Below, in pieces: positions 1 through 6,123 of a DNA stretch of 6,541 bases (the stretch's first letter is position 1; the number at the start of each line of letters is the position of its first letter). This DNA comes from Bacteroidota bacterium (GTDB lineage Bacteria > Bacteroidota > Bacteroidia > Bacteroidales > P3). The position numbers and the translations under genes are program-made. The DNA is taken from positions 1 to 6,541 of the forward strand of contig JAUNWC010000093.1 in assembly GCA_030540495.1 (NCBI GenBank), read 5' to 3'. Under the pieces are notes generated by a model. That model saw only the letters and a program-made list of their open reading frames with translations. It searched no databases and had not been told where the DNA came from.

Positions 1-236
1 AATTGCTCTAATCGTCTGTCAAAAGTATCCGTATCGTTTTCAAAAGAGCCAAAACGAACATGAGGAGTAACTATCATTTTTCTGTATCCTATGTTGTACA
101 TTTCTCCTATAAGTTGTATACTGTCTTCCATAGTTGTTGCCCCATCATCTATTCCCGGCACCACATGAGAGTGTATATCCGTATGAAGTAAGGATATATC
201 TACTTTTTTCGTCTTCTTGTTAAAAAACCATCCCAT
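1..236 (-). CDS. CpsB/YwqE-type PHP-domain phosphatase, partial (N-terminal part)
   Basis: The gene starts at an ATG at 236 and leaves the window at base 1, giving 78 complete codons. The visible part holds the first PHP metal-binding motif, HTDIHSHVVPGIDDGA (residues 18-33, with His22 and His24), and then TPHV (57-60, with His59), in the spacing of CpsB/CapC/YwqE proteins. These are manganese-dependent protein tyrosine phosphatases of about 240-260 residues, often tied to control of capsule or exopolysaccharide export; Bacteroidota carry many cytoplasmic copies. No signal peptide is visible; the N-terminus is a short basic stretch (NKKTKK). The start lies 50 bases after the rpe stop on the same strand with no terminator seen between, so it may be the last visible gene of the pdxJ operon. 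The upstream sequence is A-rich with no clear Shine-Dalgarno. The substrate cannot be inferred; another PHP phosphoesterase is possible but less likely. Confidence 0.8.
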   Translation of the reverse strand, partial: MGWFFNKKTKKVDISLLHTDIHSHVVPGIDDGATTMEDSIQLIGEMYNIGYRKMIVTPHVRFGSFENDTDTFDRRLEQ

Positions 237-286
237 AATCTTTATGTTTTTATATTTTCAACCACCATTGTTTACTACTTACAAAT

Positions 287-934
287 TCATTTCTTCAATT
301 CCTCTATGGTTTTCATTGGATTTTCTGAGGCAAAAACAGCACTTCCTGCCACCAAAACATCTGCTCCTGCTTCATATAATAGAGAGGCGTTTTCTGTATT
401 TACTCCTCCATCCACTTCTATTAGAGTATCAAGCCCTTGCTCTTCAATCATAGATTTCAACTCTTTTATCTTATGATAAGTGTTTTCTATAAATTTTTGT
501 CCTCCAAAGCCTGGATTAACACTCATTAGGCAAACAACATCACAAAGGCATAAGATATCTTTTAGCAAACAAACGGGAGTATGAGGATTTAGAACCACTC
601 CTGCTTTTAAACCTAAGTCCTTTATATGAAACAAAGTCCTGTGCAAGTGGTTGCAAACTTCGTAATGCACAGTAATAATATCTGCTCCCACTTTCTTAAA
701 GTCCTCAAAATATCTATCAGGGTCTATTATCATCAAATGAACATCCAAAGGCTTTTTAGCATATTTCTTTATATATTTTACCACCGGTTGTCCAAAAGAA
801 ATATTTGGAACAAACACTCCGTCCATAACATCCACGTGTATCCAATCGCTTTCACTTTCATTTAATACCCTTACGGCTTTTCCTAATTCAGAAAAATCTG
901 CCGAAAGCAATGATGCTGCAACTTTCTTTGCCAT
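287..934 (-). CDS. rpe: ribulose-phosphate 3-epimerase
   Basis: Rpe interconverts D-ribulose 5-phosphate and D-xylulose 5-phosphate in the cytoplasmic pentose phosphate pathway. The 215-residue protein has the usual family length and a complete set of TIM-barrel motifs: ASLLSADF (7-14), HVDVMDGVFVPN (33-44), DVHLM (64-68), GVVLNPHTP (112-120), MSVNPGFGGQKFIE (137-150), EVDGGVN (173-179) and AGSAVF (196-201). By family knowledge His33, Asp35, His66 and Asp175 bind the metal, and Asp35 and Asp175 are the acid/base pair; all are present. The usual TFHxE segment reads TVHYE (88-92), a mild variation. The ATG at 934 is 9 bases after the helicase stop, so the two genes are almost certainly co-transcribed. 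AAAGGA at 937-942 is only two bases from the ATG, too close to be a normal ribosome-binding site. The stop is TGA. Confidence 0.97.
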   Translation of the reverse strand: MAKKVAASLLSADFSELGKAVRVLNESESDWIHVDVMDGVFVPNISFGQPVVKYIKKYAKKPLDVHLMIIDPDRYFEDFKKVGADIITVHYEVCNHLHRTLFHIKDLGLKAGVVLNPHTPVCLLKDILCLCDVVCLMSVNPGFGGQKFIENTYHKIKELKSMIEEQGLDTLIEVDGGVNTENASLLYEAGADVLVAGSAVFASENPMKTIEELKK

Positions 935-943
935 AATCCTTTA

Positions 944-2698
944 TTAGTATTTTGATTTATTTTTTCTCTTATCTGTTTTTCTTTTAGAAGTATCTCTTTT
1001 GGAATCTTTTCTATCTCTACTTTTTTTTCTATCTTTCTCTGAGTAGTTTTTTCCTCTCTTATGCAAGACCAACTCTACTCTCAACTCCTTTCCTTTTATC
1101 ATTCTGCCGTCCAAAGCATCCACCACAGCCTCCGCTCCATCGTTGGATACGTCTATATAAGAACACTGGTCAGTTATATCTATTTTGCCTATTTCTATTC
1201 TACGTTTTGGAGTATAATCATTAATGATGCCTATAAGTCTTTGAGGTACTATTCTGTCTTTATAGCCTAAGTTTATAGACAAAGTAGTAAATAAGTCCTT
1301 GTCCAAACTTCTATCCCTCTTCTGTCTATCTCTTTGCTTGTTTTCTCGTTTGATTTTCTCTTTTTCCAAAGACTCATCCACATTCAAATCCACCGCCTCT
1401 CTATAATAAGAAAGCAAAGCCGTAAATTCTAATGAAACAAAGTGTTTTATCAACTCCTCTCTATCCATCCAAGAAAGTTGTTTGCTAATTTCTGGCAAAA
1501 ATCTATCAATCTCCTCATAATCGGTTTCCACATTTTCTACACGATTTATCATATTGAAGAGTTGTTTTCTACAAACCTCCGCACCTGTTGGTATTTTAGC
1601 CTTTACTATTTCTTTTTTAAGAACTTTCTCAAGTTTTTTTATTTTATGCTTTTCTTTCAAATTGATAATAGCAATAGAAATACCTTGCTTGTCTGCCCTA
1701 CCCGTACGCCCAGAGCGATGTACATACTGCTCTAATTCGTCTGGCAGTTCATAGTTGATAACATGTGTTAGATTATTGACATCCAAACCTCTTGCTGCTA
1801 CATCTGTGGCTACAAGCATTTGAATATTTCTCAAACGAAAACGACTCATTACATGGTCTCTTTGAGCCTGAGACAAATCTCCATGCAAACTATCAGCGTT
1901 ATAACCGTCCTTTATAAGCATATCAGCAACCTCTTGGGTCTCTACCTTTGTTCTGCAAAAGATGATTCCATATATATTTGGATAATAATCTGCTATACGT
2001 TTTAAAGCCAAATATCTATCTTTTTGATGTACTAAATAATAAAAGTGCTGTACATTGTCCGAGCCTTGATTTCTTTCTCCTATTTGTATTCTGACAGGAT
2101 TTTCTATGTATTGATTGGCAATCTGCTCTACTTCCTTAGGCATTGTGGCAGAAAAAAGATAGGTATTCTTGTTCTCAGAAGTGGCTCCAAAAATATAGTC
2201 CAAATCGTCCTTAAATCCCATATTAAGCATTTCATCAGCCTCATCCAAAACCAAATACTTTATATTTGAAATATCTATTTTTTTTCTTTGCAACAAATCA
2301 TTCAATCTACCGGGTGTTGCTACCACTATTTGAGGGTTGCGTTTCAAATCTTTGATTTGCATCTCTATGGAAGCACCTCCATATACAGGGGTAACTCTTG
2401 CAGAGGTTATGTATTTGGAATATTTTTTTAAATCATTGGCTATCTGAATACACAACTCTCTTGTAGGGCAAAGCACAAGTGCTTGAACATCCTTATCCTC
2501 AAAATCTACTCTATTTATAATAGGAAGACCAAACGCCGCTGTTTTTCCTGTGCCAGTCTGTGCTAAGGCTATCAAATTTATATCATTGTAAAGTATTGTT
2601 GGAATAGCCTCTTGCTGTATTGGCATAGGAGAAAGAAAACCCAAATCCTCTATTGCCTTATTTACTTCTTGTTTAAATCCAAATTCTTTAAATTCCAT
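944..2698 (-). CDS. deaD: DEAD-box ATP-dependent RNA helicase (DeaD/CsdA-like) with DbpA-type RNA-binding domain
   Basis: This is a 584-residue ATP-dependent RNA helicase with every core motif intact: Q motif around 21-33 (GFLSPMPIQQEAIP), motif I AQTGTGKT (46-53), Ia PTREL (78-82), Ib GG and TPGR (107-108, 128-131), II DEAD (152-155), III SAT (183-185), IV IIFCRT (245-250), HGDLSQAQR (272-280), V ATDVAARGLDV (297-307) and VI HRSGRTGR (327-334). A helical linker (about 350-465) ends in a highly charged run. Residues about 468-545 look like the DbpA RNA-binding domain, and the last 40 residues are a Lys/Arg/Asp/Ser-rich tail that is probably disordered. Family members unwind short RNA duplexes in ribosome assembly and mRNA turnover, often in the cold. 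The domain layout fits DeaD/CsdA better than RhlE, which lacks the DbpA domain; the symbol is the nearest family name, not proven orthology. It sits 78 bases after pdxJ and 9 bases before rpe. Confidence 0.93.
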   Translation of the reverse strand: MEFKEFGFKQEVNKAIEDLGFLSPMPIQQEAIPTILYNDINLIALAQTGTGKTAAFGLPIINRVDFEDKDVQALVLCPTRELCIQIANDLKKYSKYITSARVTPVYGGASIEMQIKDLKRNPQIVVATPGRLNDLLQRKKIDISNIKYLVLDEADEMLNMGFKDDLDYIFGATSENKNTYLFSATMPKEVEQIANQYIENPVRIQIGERNQGSDNVQHFYYLVHQKDRYLALKRIADYYPNIYGIIFCRTKVETQEVADMLIKDGYNADSLHGDLSQAQRDHVMSRFRLRNIQMLVATDVAARGLDVNNLTHVINYELPDELEQYVHRSGRTGRADKQGISIAIINLKEKHKIKKLEKVLKKEIVKAKIPTGAEVCRKQLFNMINRVENVETDYEEIDRFLPEISKQLSWMDREELIKHFVSLEFTALLSYYREAVDLNVDESLEKEKIKRENKQRDRQKRDRSLDKDLFTTLSINLGYKDRIVPQRLIGIINDYTPKRRIEIGKIDITDQCSYIDVSNDGAEAVVDALDGRMIKGKELRVELVLHKRGKNYSEKDRKKSRDRKDSKRDTSKRKTDKRKNKSKY

Positions 2699-2721
2699 CT
2701 TTATTCTTTTTATCTATCTTC

Positions 2722-2754
2722 CCTATTTAGAGTAGTTCTTTCTTACTAAATAAG
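2722..2754 (-). promoter_or_regulatory. possible AU-rich hairpin in the helicase 5' leader
   Basis: In the 78-base gap between pdxJ and the helicase, the minus strand reads CTTATTTAG (2754-2746), a 15-base loop, and CTAAATAGG (2730-2722). These can form a 9-bp stem with one G-U pair, ending 23 bases before the helicase ATG at 2698. There is no T run after it, so it does not look like a terminator. No TAnnTTTG promoter element is seen in the gap. It may modulate helicase translation or mRNA stability, but the stem is mostly A-U pairs and such stems arise by chance in AT-rich DNA. Confidence 0.25.
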
Positions 2755-2776
2755 TTCTTAGTTTTTTCTCTTTTTT

Positions 2777-3487
2777 TTATTTCAAACAATTTAAATATCT
2801 TTTTATCGTCTCTTGCAGTCCCAAGTACAAACTATCGCAAATCAAAGCATGTCCTATGGAAACCTCGTCTAAGAAAGGCAAATTCTCATGGAAATATTGC
2901 AAGTTTTCCAAAGAAAGGTCATGTCCTGCATTTAGTCCCAAGTTACATTCCTTTGCCACTTTACCTGCCTTTATAAAAGGTTGTAGGGCAATGTTTTTGT
3001 CCTTTGTGTAGTTTTCTGCATAGGATTGAGTATATAACTCCACTCTATCGGCACCACATTTTGCCGCATTTTCTATCATTTTACTATCCGCATCCACAAA
3101 AATAGACACCCTGCAAACTTGTTTTAATTCTTTTATAATATCCATTAGAAAACTTTCATTCTCTATTGTATTCCAGCCATGGTTAGAGGTCAATTGATTA
3201 GGAGCATCAGGCACCAAAGTGGCTTGTGCAGGACGTATTGCTTTTATTATTTCCAAATATCTCTCATCTGGATATCCCTCTATATTGAACTCAGTGCTTA
3301 TTATAGGTTTTAGGTCAAAAACATCTTTCTTTGTTATATGCCTCTCATCTGGGCGAGGATGTACAGTAATACCCTGTGCTCCAAATTTCTCACAATCCTT
3401 TGCCACCTGTATCAAATCAGGATTATTGCCACCACGTGCATTTCTTAGGGTAGCAATTTTATTTATATTAACACTTAATTTTGTCAT
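2777..3487 (-). CDS. pdxJ: pyridoxine 5'-phosphate synthase
   Basis: PdxJ condenses 1-deoxy-D-xylulose 5-phosphate with 3-amino-2-oxopropyl phosphate to pyridoxine 5'-phosphate, the ring-closing step of the DXP-dependent vitamin B6 route. The 236-residue protein matches the family over its whole length: LSVNINKIATLRNARGG (4-20), GITVHPRPDERHI (39-51), EFNIEGYP (66-73), ATLVPD (89-94), SIFVDAD (128-134), NAGHDL (186-191) and VSIGHALICDSLYLGL (209-224). His43, Glu70 and His189 match the catalytic His-Glu-His described for E. coli PdxJ. The segment usually written LYTGPYA reads LYTQSYA (151-157), a local substitution. The ATG at 3487 gives the expected N-terminus directly ahead of the conserved VNINK motif. 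It is the first gene after a Bacteroidota-type promoter element and probably heads the pdxJ-helicase-rpe unit. The stop is TAA. Confidence 0.97.
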   Translation of the reverse strand: MTKLSVNINKIATLRNARGGNNPDLIQVAKDCEKFGAQGITVHPRPDERHITKKDVFDLKPIISTEFNIEGYPDERYLEIIKAIRPAQATLVPDAPNQLTSNHGWNTIENESFLMDIIKELKQVCRVSIFVDADSKMIENAAKCGADRVELYTQSYAENYTKDKNIALQPFIKAGKVAKECNLGLNAGHDLSLENLQYFHENLPFLDEVSIGHALICDSLYLGLQETIKRYLNCLK

Positions 3488-3534
3488 CTAAAAATTTTAT
3501 CTTTATTTGTTTTTGACTCTGCACTTTTGATTTG

Positions 3535-3542
3535 CAAAGTTA
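3535..3542 (-). promoter_or_regulatory. Bacteroidota-type -7 promoter element for pdxJ
   Basis: The minus strand reads TAACTTTG followed by C, an exact match to the TAnnTTTG element recognised by the Bacteroidota primary sigma factor. It lies 47 bases before the pdxJ ATG and downstream of the tsf terminator, the expected place for the promoter of the second operon; transcription would begin near 3525-3530, leaving a leader of about 40 bases. No clear TTTG at the -33 position could be found, so the call rests on the -7 element and the context. Confidence 0.72.
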
Positions 3543-3650
3543 CATAAAAAACTACGTCTTTGAATAAGAAATAAGGTTTTTTCTTTTGTTAAATTTATGT
3601 TGCATTAGAAAGTTTTATAATTTGCTATAAATTTTTAGAACTCTATATAC

Positions 3651-3685
3651 AAAAAGAAAGATGCACCCTGCAGGGTGCATCTTTC
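3651..3685 (-). terminator. intrinsic terminator after tsf
   Basis: Bases 3656-3685 form a perfect 30-base palindrome: 15-base arms with no spacer, the left arm being GAAAGATGCACCCTG. Folded as RNA it gives a GC-rich stem closed by a short UGCA loop. On the minus strand it is followed at once by five T residues (3655-3651). It begins 29 bases after the tsf stop and precedes the pdxJ promoter, so it closes the rplM-rpsI-rpsB-tsf operon. Confidence 0.92.
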
Positions 3686-3714
3686 CAACTAAAACCTATT
3701 TAAATTCAATAAAA

Positions 3715-4710
3715 TTATGCTCCAAGTTCTAACCTTGCAAAAGCAGTAACCTTAAGTTCTTTATCCTCTTCTTTAAGATAAGTTGAAACATCTTTCTTGT
3801 TATCAGCAAAATATTCTTGAGAAAGAAGAGTATTTTCCTTAAAGAATTTCTCCAAACGACCCTTTGCTATATTTTGTATCATTTGCTCGTTAAGGTTCGC
3901 CATTTTTTCTTCTGTTGTCTTTGCTATGATTTCTTTTGCTTTTTCAACATCCTCTGCACTTATCCAACCCTTAGACATATTACTTTCCATATGCTCTGGG
4001 CTATCTACATGGGCAGGATTGATGCCCGCTTTTCTCAAAGCCGCCTCAACTGCCTTTTGAACTTGCTCTTGTTTAGATTTTTCTACATTAACCTTCATTT
4101 CCTCGTCTATAACGTTTTGAGGAAAATCTTCTTTTGTTAAAGCCTGAGGACGCATAGAAACAACTTGCATTGTCATATTCTTACCTGCTTGGTCAAAACC
4201 TGCCTTATTCATAGCAACAACACTTGCCATTCTATTACCTGGATGAGTGTAAGCATAAACCTGAGCACCCTCTACAAACTTATAGTTAGAAAGAGTTATT
4301 TTTTCGCCTATTTTAGCAAGTTGGTCAAGCACCAAAGTTTCTACCTTTGTACCACTTATTTCCAAAGCATTAACCTCTTCCAAAGTCTTAGCCTTAGCCT
4401 CAATAGCAACATCAAGTACATTTTGAGTAAAAGCAATAAAATCTTGGTTGTTTGCTACAAAATCTGTTTCGCAGTTAAGCATAACCACCGCTCCAAAAGT
4501 CTTATCTGCATTGGTCTTTGCAAGTACAACACCTTCGTTGGCTGCTCTGTCGGCACGCTTTGCGGCAAGTTTCTGTCCTTTTTCTCTAAGGTATTCTATA
4601 GCCTTATTAACATCTCCATCGCATTCAACAAGGGCTTTTTTACAATCCATCATACCAACGCCGGTAAGTTGTCTCAATTTATTTACATCTTGTGCAGTTA
4701 TATTTGCCAT
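3715..4710 (-). CDS. tsf: translation elongation factor Ts
   Basis: EF-Ts is the nucleotide exchange factor that regenerates EF-Tu-GTP from EF-Tu-GDP. The 331-residue protein starts with the UBA-like domain (LRQLTGVGMMDCKKALVECDG, split here as LRQLTGVGMM at 12-21 and DCKKALVECDG at 22-32), then the EF-Tu contact motif NCETDFVANN (79-88, with TDFVA at 82-86), the dimerisation core, and the C-terminal segment ENTLLSQEYF (292-301). It is longer than the E. coli protein (283 residues); the extra length falls mostly in a charged helical part (about 193-275), as is usual for Bacteroidota. The ATG at 4710 lies 19 bases after the rpsB stop with a purine-rich AGAGAGAAG just upstream, so it is translated from the rpsB mRNA. 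A strong terminator follows. Stop is TAA, with no sign of frameshift. Confidence 0.98.
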   Translation of the reverse strand: MANITAQDVNKLRQLTGVGMMDCKKALVECDGDVNKAIEYLREKGQKLAAKRADRAANEGVVLAKTNADKTFGAVVMLNCETDFVANNQDFIAFTQNVLDVAIEAKAKTLEEVNALEISGTKVETLVLDQLAKIGEKITLSNYKFVEGAQVYAYTHPGNRMASVVAMNKAGFDQAGKNMTMQVVSMRPQALTKEDFPQNVIDEEMKVNVEKSKQEQVQKAVEAALRKAGINPAHVDSPEHMESNMSKGWISAEDVEKAKEIIAKTTEEKMANLNEQMIQNIAKGRLEKFFKENTLLSQEYFADNKKDVSTYLKEEDKELKVTAFARLELGA

Positions 4711-4729
4711 ATTCTTCTCTCTTTCTTTG

Positions 4730-5557
4730 TTAGTTTTTTTCTACAGATTTAACTCTTCTAACTCTCTTTGCTCTACGACCATCTTCGTCCATAGGTTTCT
4801 CATCATCCAAAAGTTCTGTAGCAAGTTTTTCATCTCTCTCTACATCAGCCTCTTCTTGACGAGCCTCTTTGTCAAGTTTTCTTTCTTGCAAACCTTCTTC
4901 TATGGCAGAACACATATATTTAACCATAAGTTCTATAGCCTTTGAAGCGTCATCATTTGCAGGAATAGGAAAATCTACAAGTTCAGGATTGCAATTTGTA
5001 TCAACCATAGCAAAAGTAGGTATATTCAACCTCTTAGCCTCAGCCACAGCAATATGTTCTTTGTTTATATCCACAATAAACAATGCTGCAGGCAAACGAT
5101 TAAGATTTGCAATAGAACCTAAATTCTTTTCCAACTTACCTTTTTCTCTTGTTATCTGCAAACGCTCGCGTTTGGAAATCATATTTGTCTCCTTGTTGTT
5201 AAGAAGTTTGTCCAATGTTCCCATTTTCTTAACCGCTTTGCGTATAGTCAAAAAGTTGGTAAGCATACCGCCTGGCCAACGCTCAGTAACATAAGGCATA
5301 CCTGTTTGTTTAACCACAGAAGCAACTATATCCTTTGCTTGTTTCTTTGTAGCCACAAAAAGTATTTGCTTGCCAGATTTTGCTATTTGTTTCATAGCAT
5401 TGGCAGCCTGCTCAGCCTTAGCGGCTGTTTTATAAAGGTCTATAATATGAATACCATTACGCTCCATAAAGATATAAGGAGCCATTTTAGGATTCCATTT
5501 TCTCTTTAAGTGTCCGAAATGAACACCTGCATCAAGCATTTTGTCAAATTCTAACAT
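4730..5557 (-). CDS. rpsB: 30S ribosomal protein S2 (uS2)
   Basis: S2 joins the small subunit late, on the back of the 30S between head and body. The 275-residue product has the family signatures GVHFGHLKRKWNPKM (11-25), FVATKKQAK (67-75), ERWPGGMLTNF (92-102) and VDTNCNPELVDFPIPANDDA (185-204). The globular domain ends near residue 222. A charged tail follows to 275, acidic in the middle (DDEKPMDEDG, 251-260) and strongly basic near the end (RRAKRVRRVK, 261-270). Such tails occur in other Bacteroidota S2 proteins, but this one is lineage-variable. The ATG at 5557 places LEFDKMLDAGVHFGH as the N-terminus, as expected. The start follows a 175-base structured gap after rpsI, unlike the 1-base and 19-base gaps elsewhere in the operon, which suggests separate control of rpsB-tsf, probably by S2 itself as known in E. 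coli. Confidence 0.98.
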   Translation of the reverse strand: MLEFDKMLDAGVHFGHLKRKWNPKMAPYIFMERNGIHIIDLYKTAAKAEQAANAMKQIAKSGKQILFVATKKQAKDIVASVVKQTGMPYVTERWPGGMLTNFLTIRKAVKKMGTLDKLLNNKETNMISKRERLQITREKGKLEKNLGSIANLNRLPAALFIVDINKEHIAVAEAKRLNIPTFAMVDTNCNPELVDFPIPANDDASKAIELMVKYMCSAIEEGLQERKLDKEARQEEADVERDEKLATELLDDEKPMDEDGRRAKRVRRVKSVEKN

Positions 5558-5578
5558 TTTTTTGTCTTTTGTTTACTT

Positions 5579-5649
5579 TCCTAAATTTTTTTTACTAATT
5601 TAAAACAACCGACAAGTAGTTGCTTTAGGATTAACAAATCTTGTCAGTT
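5579..5649 (-). promoter_or_regulatory. hairpin II with possible pseudoknot next to the rpsB start
   Basis: On the minus strand AACTGACAAG (5649-5640) pairs with CTTGTCGGTT (5616-5607), a 10-bp stem with one G-U pair and a 23-base loop. The loop contains TCCTAAA (5630-5624), which is the exact complement of TTTAGGA (5585-5579) lying 21 bases before the rpsB ATG, giving a possible 7-bp H-type pseudoknot. The same loop bases could instead pair over 5 bp with TTTAG (5660-5656) upstream of the stem. Two competing partners for one loop would suit a translational switch, but this is a reading of complementarity only. Confidence 0.45.
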
Positions 5650-5666
5650 TGGATACTAAACCCATC

Positions 5667-5720
5667 TTGGTAGCAAGCAAGCAAACAGTAAAAAACTACT
5701 GTTTGCAATATCTCTACCAA
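5667..5720 (-). promoter_or_regulatory. hairpin I with symmetric internal loop in the rpsB leader
   Basis: On the minus strand the outer arms TTGGTAG (5720-5714) and CTACCAA (5673-5667) pair perfectly over 7 bp. Inside them GCAAACAGTA (5706-5697) and TACTGTTTGC (5690-5681) pair perfectly over 10 bp around a 6-base loop (GTTTTT). The two stems are separated by a symmetric 7-by-7 internal loop. The 3' side carries three TTGC copies in tandem (5684-5673), allowing alternative registers. Seventeen uninterrupted Watson-Crick pairs in two nested stems are unlikely to be chance. Confidence 0.6.
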
Positions 5721-5732
5721 AAAAAATATATC

Positions 5733-6122
5733 CTAACGTTTGCTGAATTGGAAACGTTTTCTTGCTTTCTTTTGTCCTGGTTTCTTTCTCTCTACCATAC
5801 GAGAATCTCTTCTCAACAAGCCTTTTGCTTTCAAAGCAGGACGGTCTTCTATATTTGCCTCACAAAGGGCTCTTGCTATACCCATCCTCAAAGCCTCTGC
5901 TTGTCCAGAAAAACCACCACCATCAAGGTTAGCCTTTATGTCATACTTGCCCATAGCATCAACAGTTTCAAAAGCCTGTCTAACTATGTATTGCAATGGT
6001 GCAGTGGTAAAATAATCTTTATAATCTTTTCCGTTCACGGTTATAACTCCATTACCCAATTTCATATATACACGTGCTACGGCAGTCTTTCTTCTTCCTA
6101 TTGTGTTTATTACGCCTTCCAT
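5733..6122 (-). CDS. rpsI: 30S ribosomal protein S9 (uS9)
   Basis: S9 is a head protein of the small subunit whose C-terminal tail reaches the P-site tRNA. The 129-residue product is full length (E. coli has 130) and carries GRRKTAVARVYMK (9-21), the hallmark GGGFSGQAEALRMGIARAL (68-86), LLRRDSRMVERKKPGQKKAR (102-121) and the invariant C-terminal SKR. The ATG at 6122 begins one base after the rplM stop, so translation is probably coupled to L13, the usual rplM-rpsI pairing of bacteria. The sequence upstream is A-rich without a strong Shine-Dalgarno, consistent with coupling and with weak use of that signal in Bacteroidota. The stop is TAG, and a structured gap separates it from rpsB. Confidence 0.98.
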   Translation of the reverse strand: MEGVINTIGRRKTAVARVYMKLGNGVITVNGKDYKDYFTTAPLQYIVRQAFETVDAMGKYDIKANLDGGGFSGQAEALRMGIARALCEANIEDRPALKAKGLLRRDSRMVERKKPGQKKARKRFQFSKR

Positions 6123-6123
6123 T

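Larger units (their letters stand above)
5558..5732 (-). promoter_or_regulatory. candidate structured leader RNA of rpsB-tsf
   Basis: This 175-base gap between the rpsI stop and the rpsB ATG has no open reading frame of note and two well-formed hairpins plus a possible long-range pairing (entered separately at 5667-5720 and 5579-5649). It has no TAnnTTTG element on the minus strand, and neither hairpin has a following T run, so a plain promoter or terminator is unlikely. Position and structure fit an mRNA leader for ribosomal protein feedback. In E. coli S2 is known to repress rpsB-tsf through the rpsB 5' leader. Extending that to this sequence is inference; the gap could also serve as an RNA processing site. 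Confidence 0.55.

Noticed and set aside
217..453. Plus-strand open frame of 78 codons over the rpe end
   Set aside because: It overlaps the real phosphatase start and rpe on the other strand, and the product is low-complexity Leu/Phe-rich.
937..942. AAAGGA as the rpe Shine-Dalgarno site
   Set aside because: Only two bases separate it from the ATG, too close for normal 16S pairing; it is probably incidental.
3616..3624. TATAATTTG on the plus strand as a promoter
   Set aside because: The spacing is one base off the TAnnTTTG pattern and there is no plus-strand gene downstream.
4165..4752. 195-codon open frame on the plus strand opposite tsf
   Set aside because: It lies entirely against tsf and the end of rpsB, and the product is a Cys/Leu/Ser/Ile-rich string with no family resemblance, as expected from the complement of an AT-rich gene.
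5681..5706. Inner hairpin of the rpsB leader as an intrinsic terminator after rpsI
   Set aside because: It is followed by TTGCTTGC on the minus strand, not by a T run, and the next gene belongs to the same operon.
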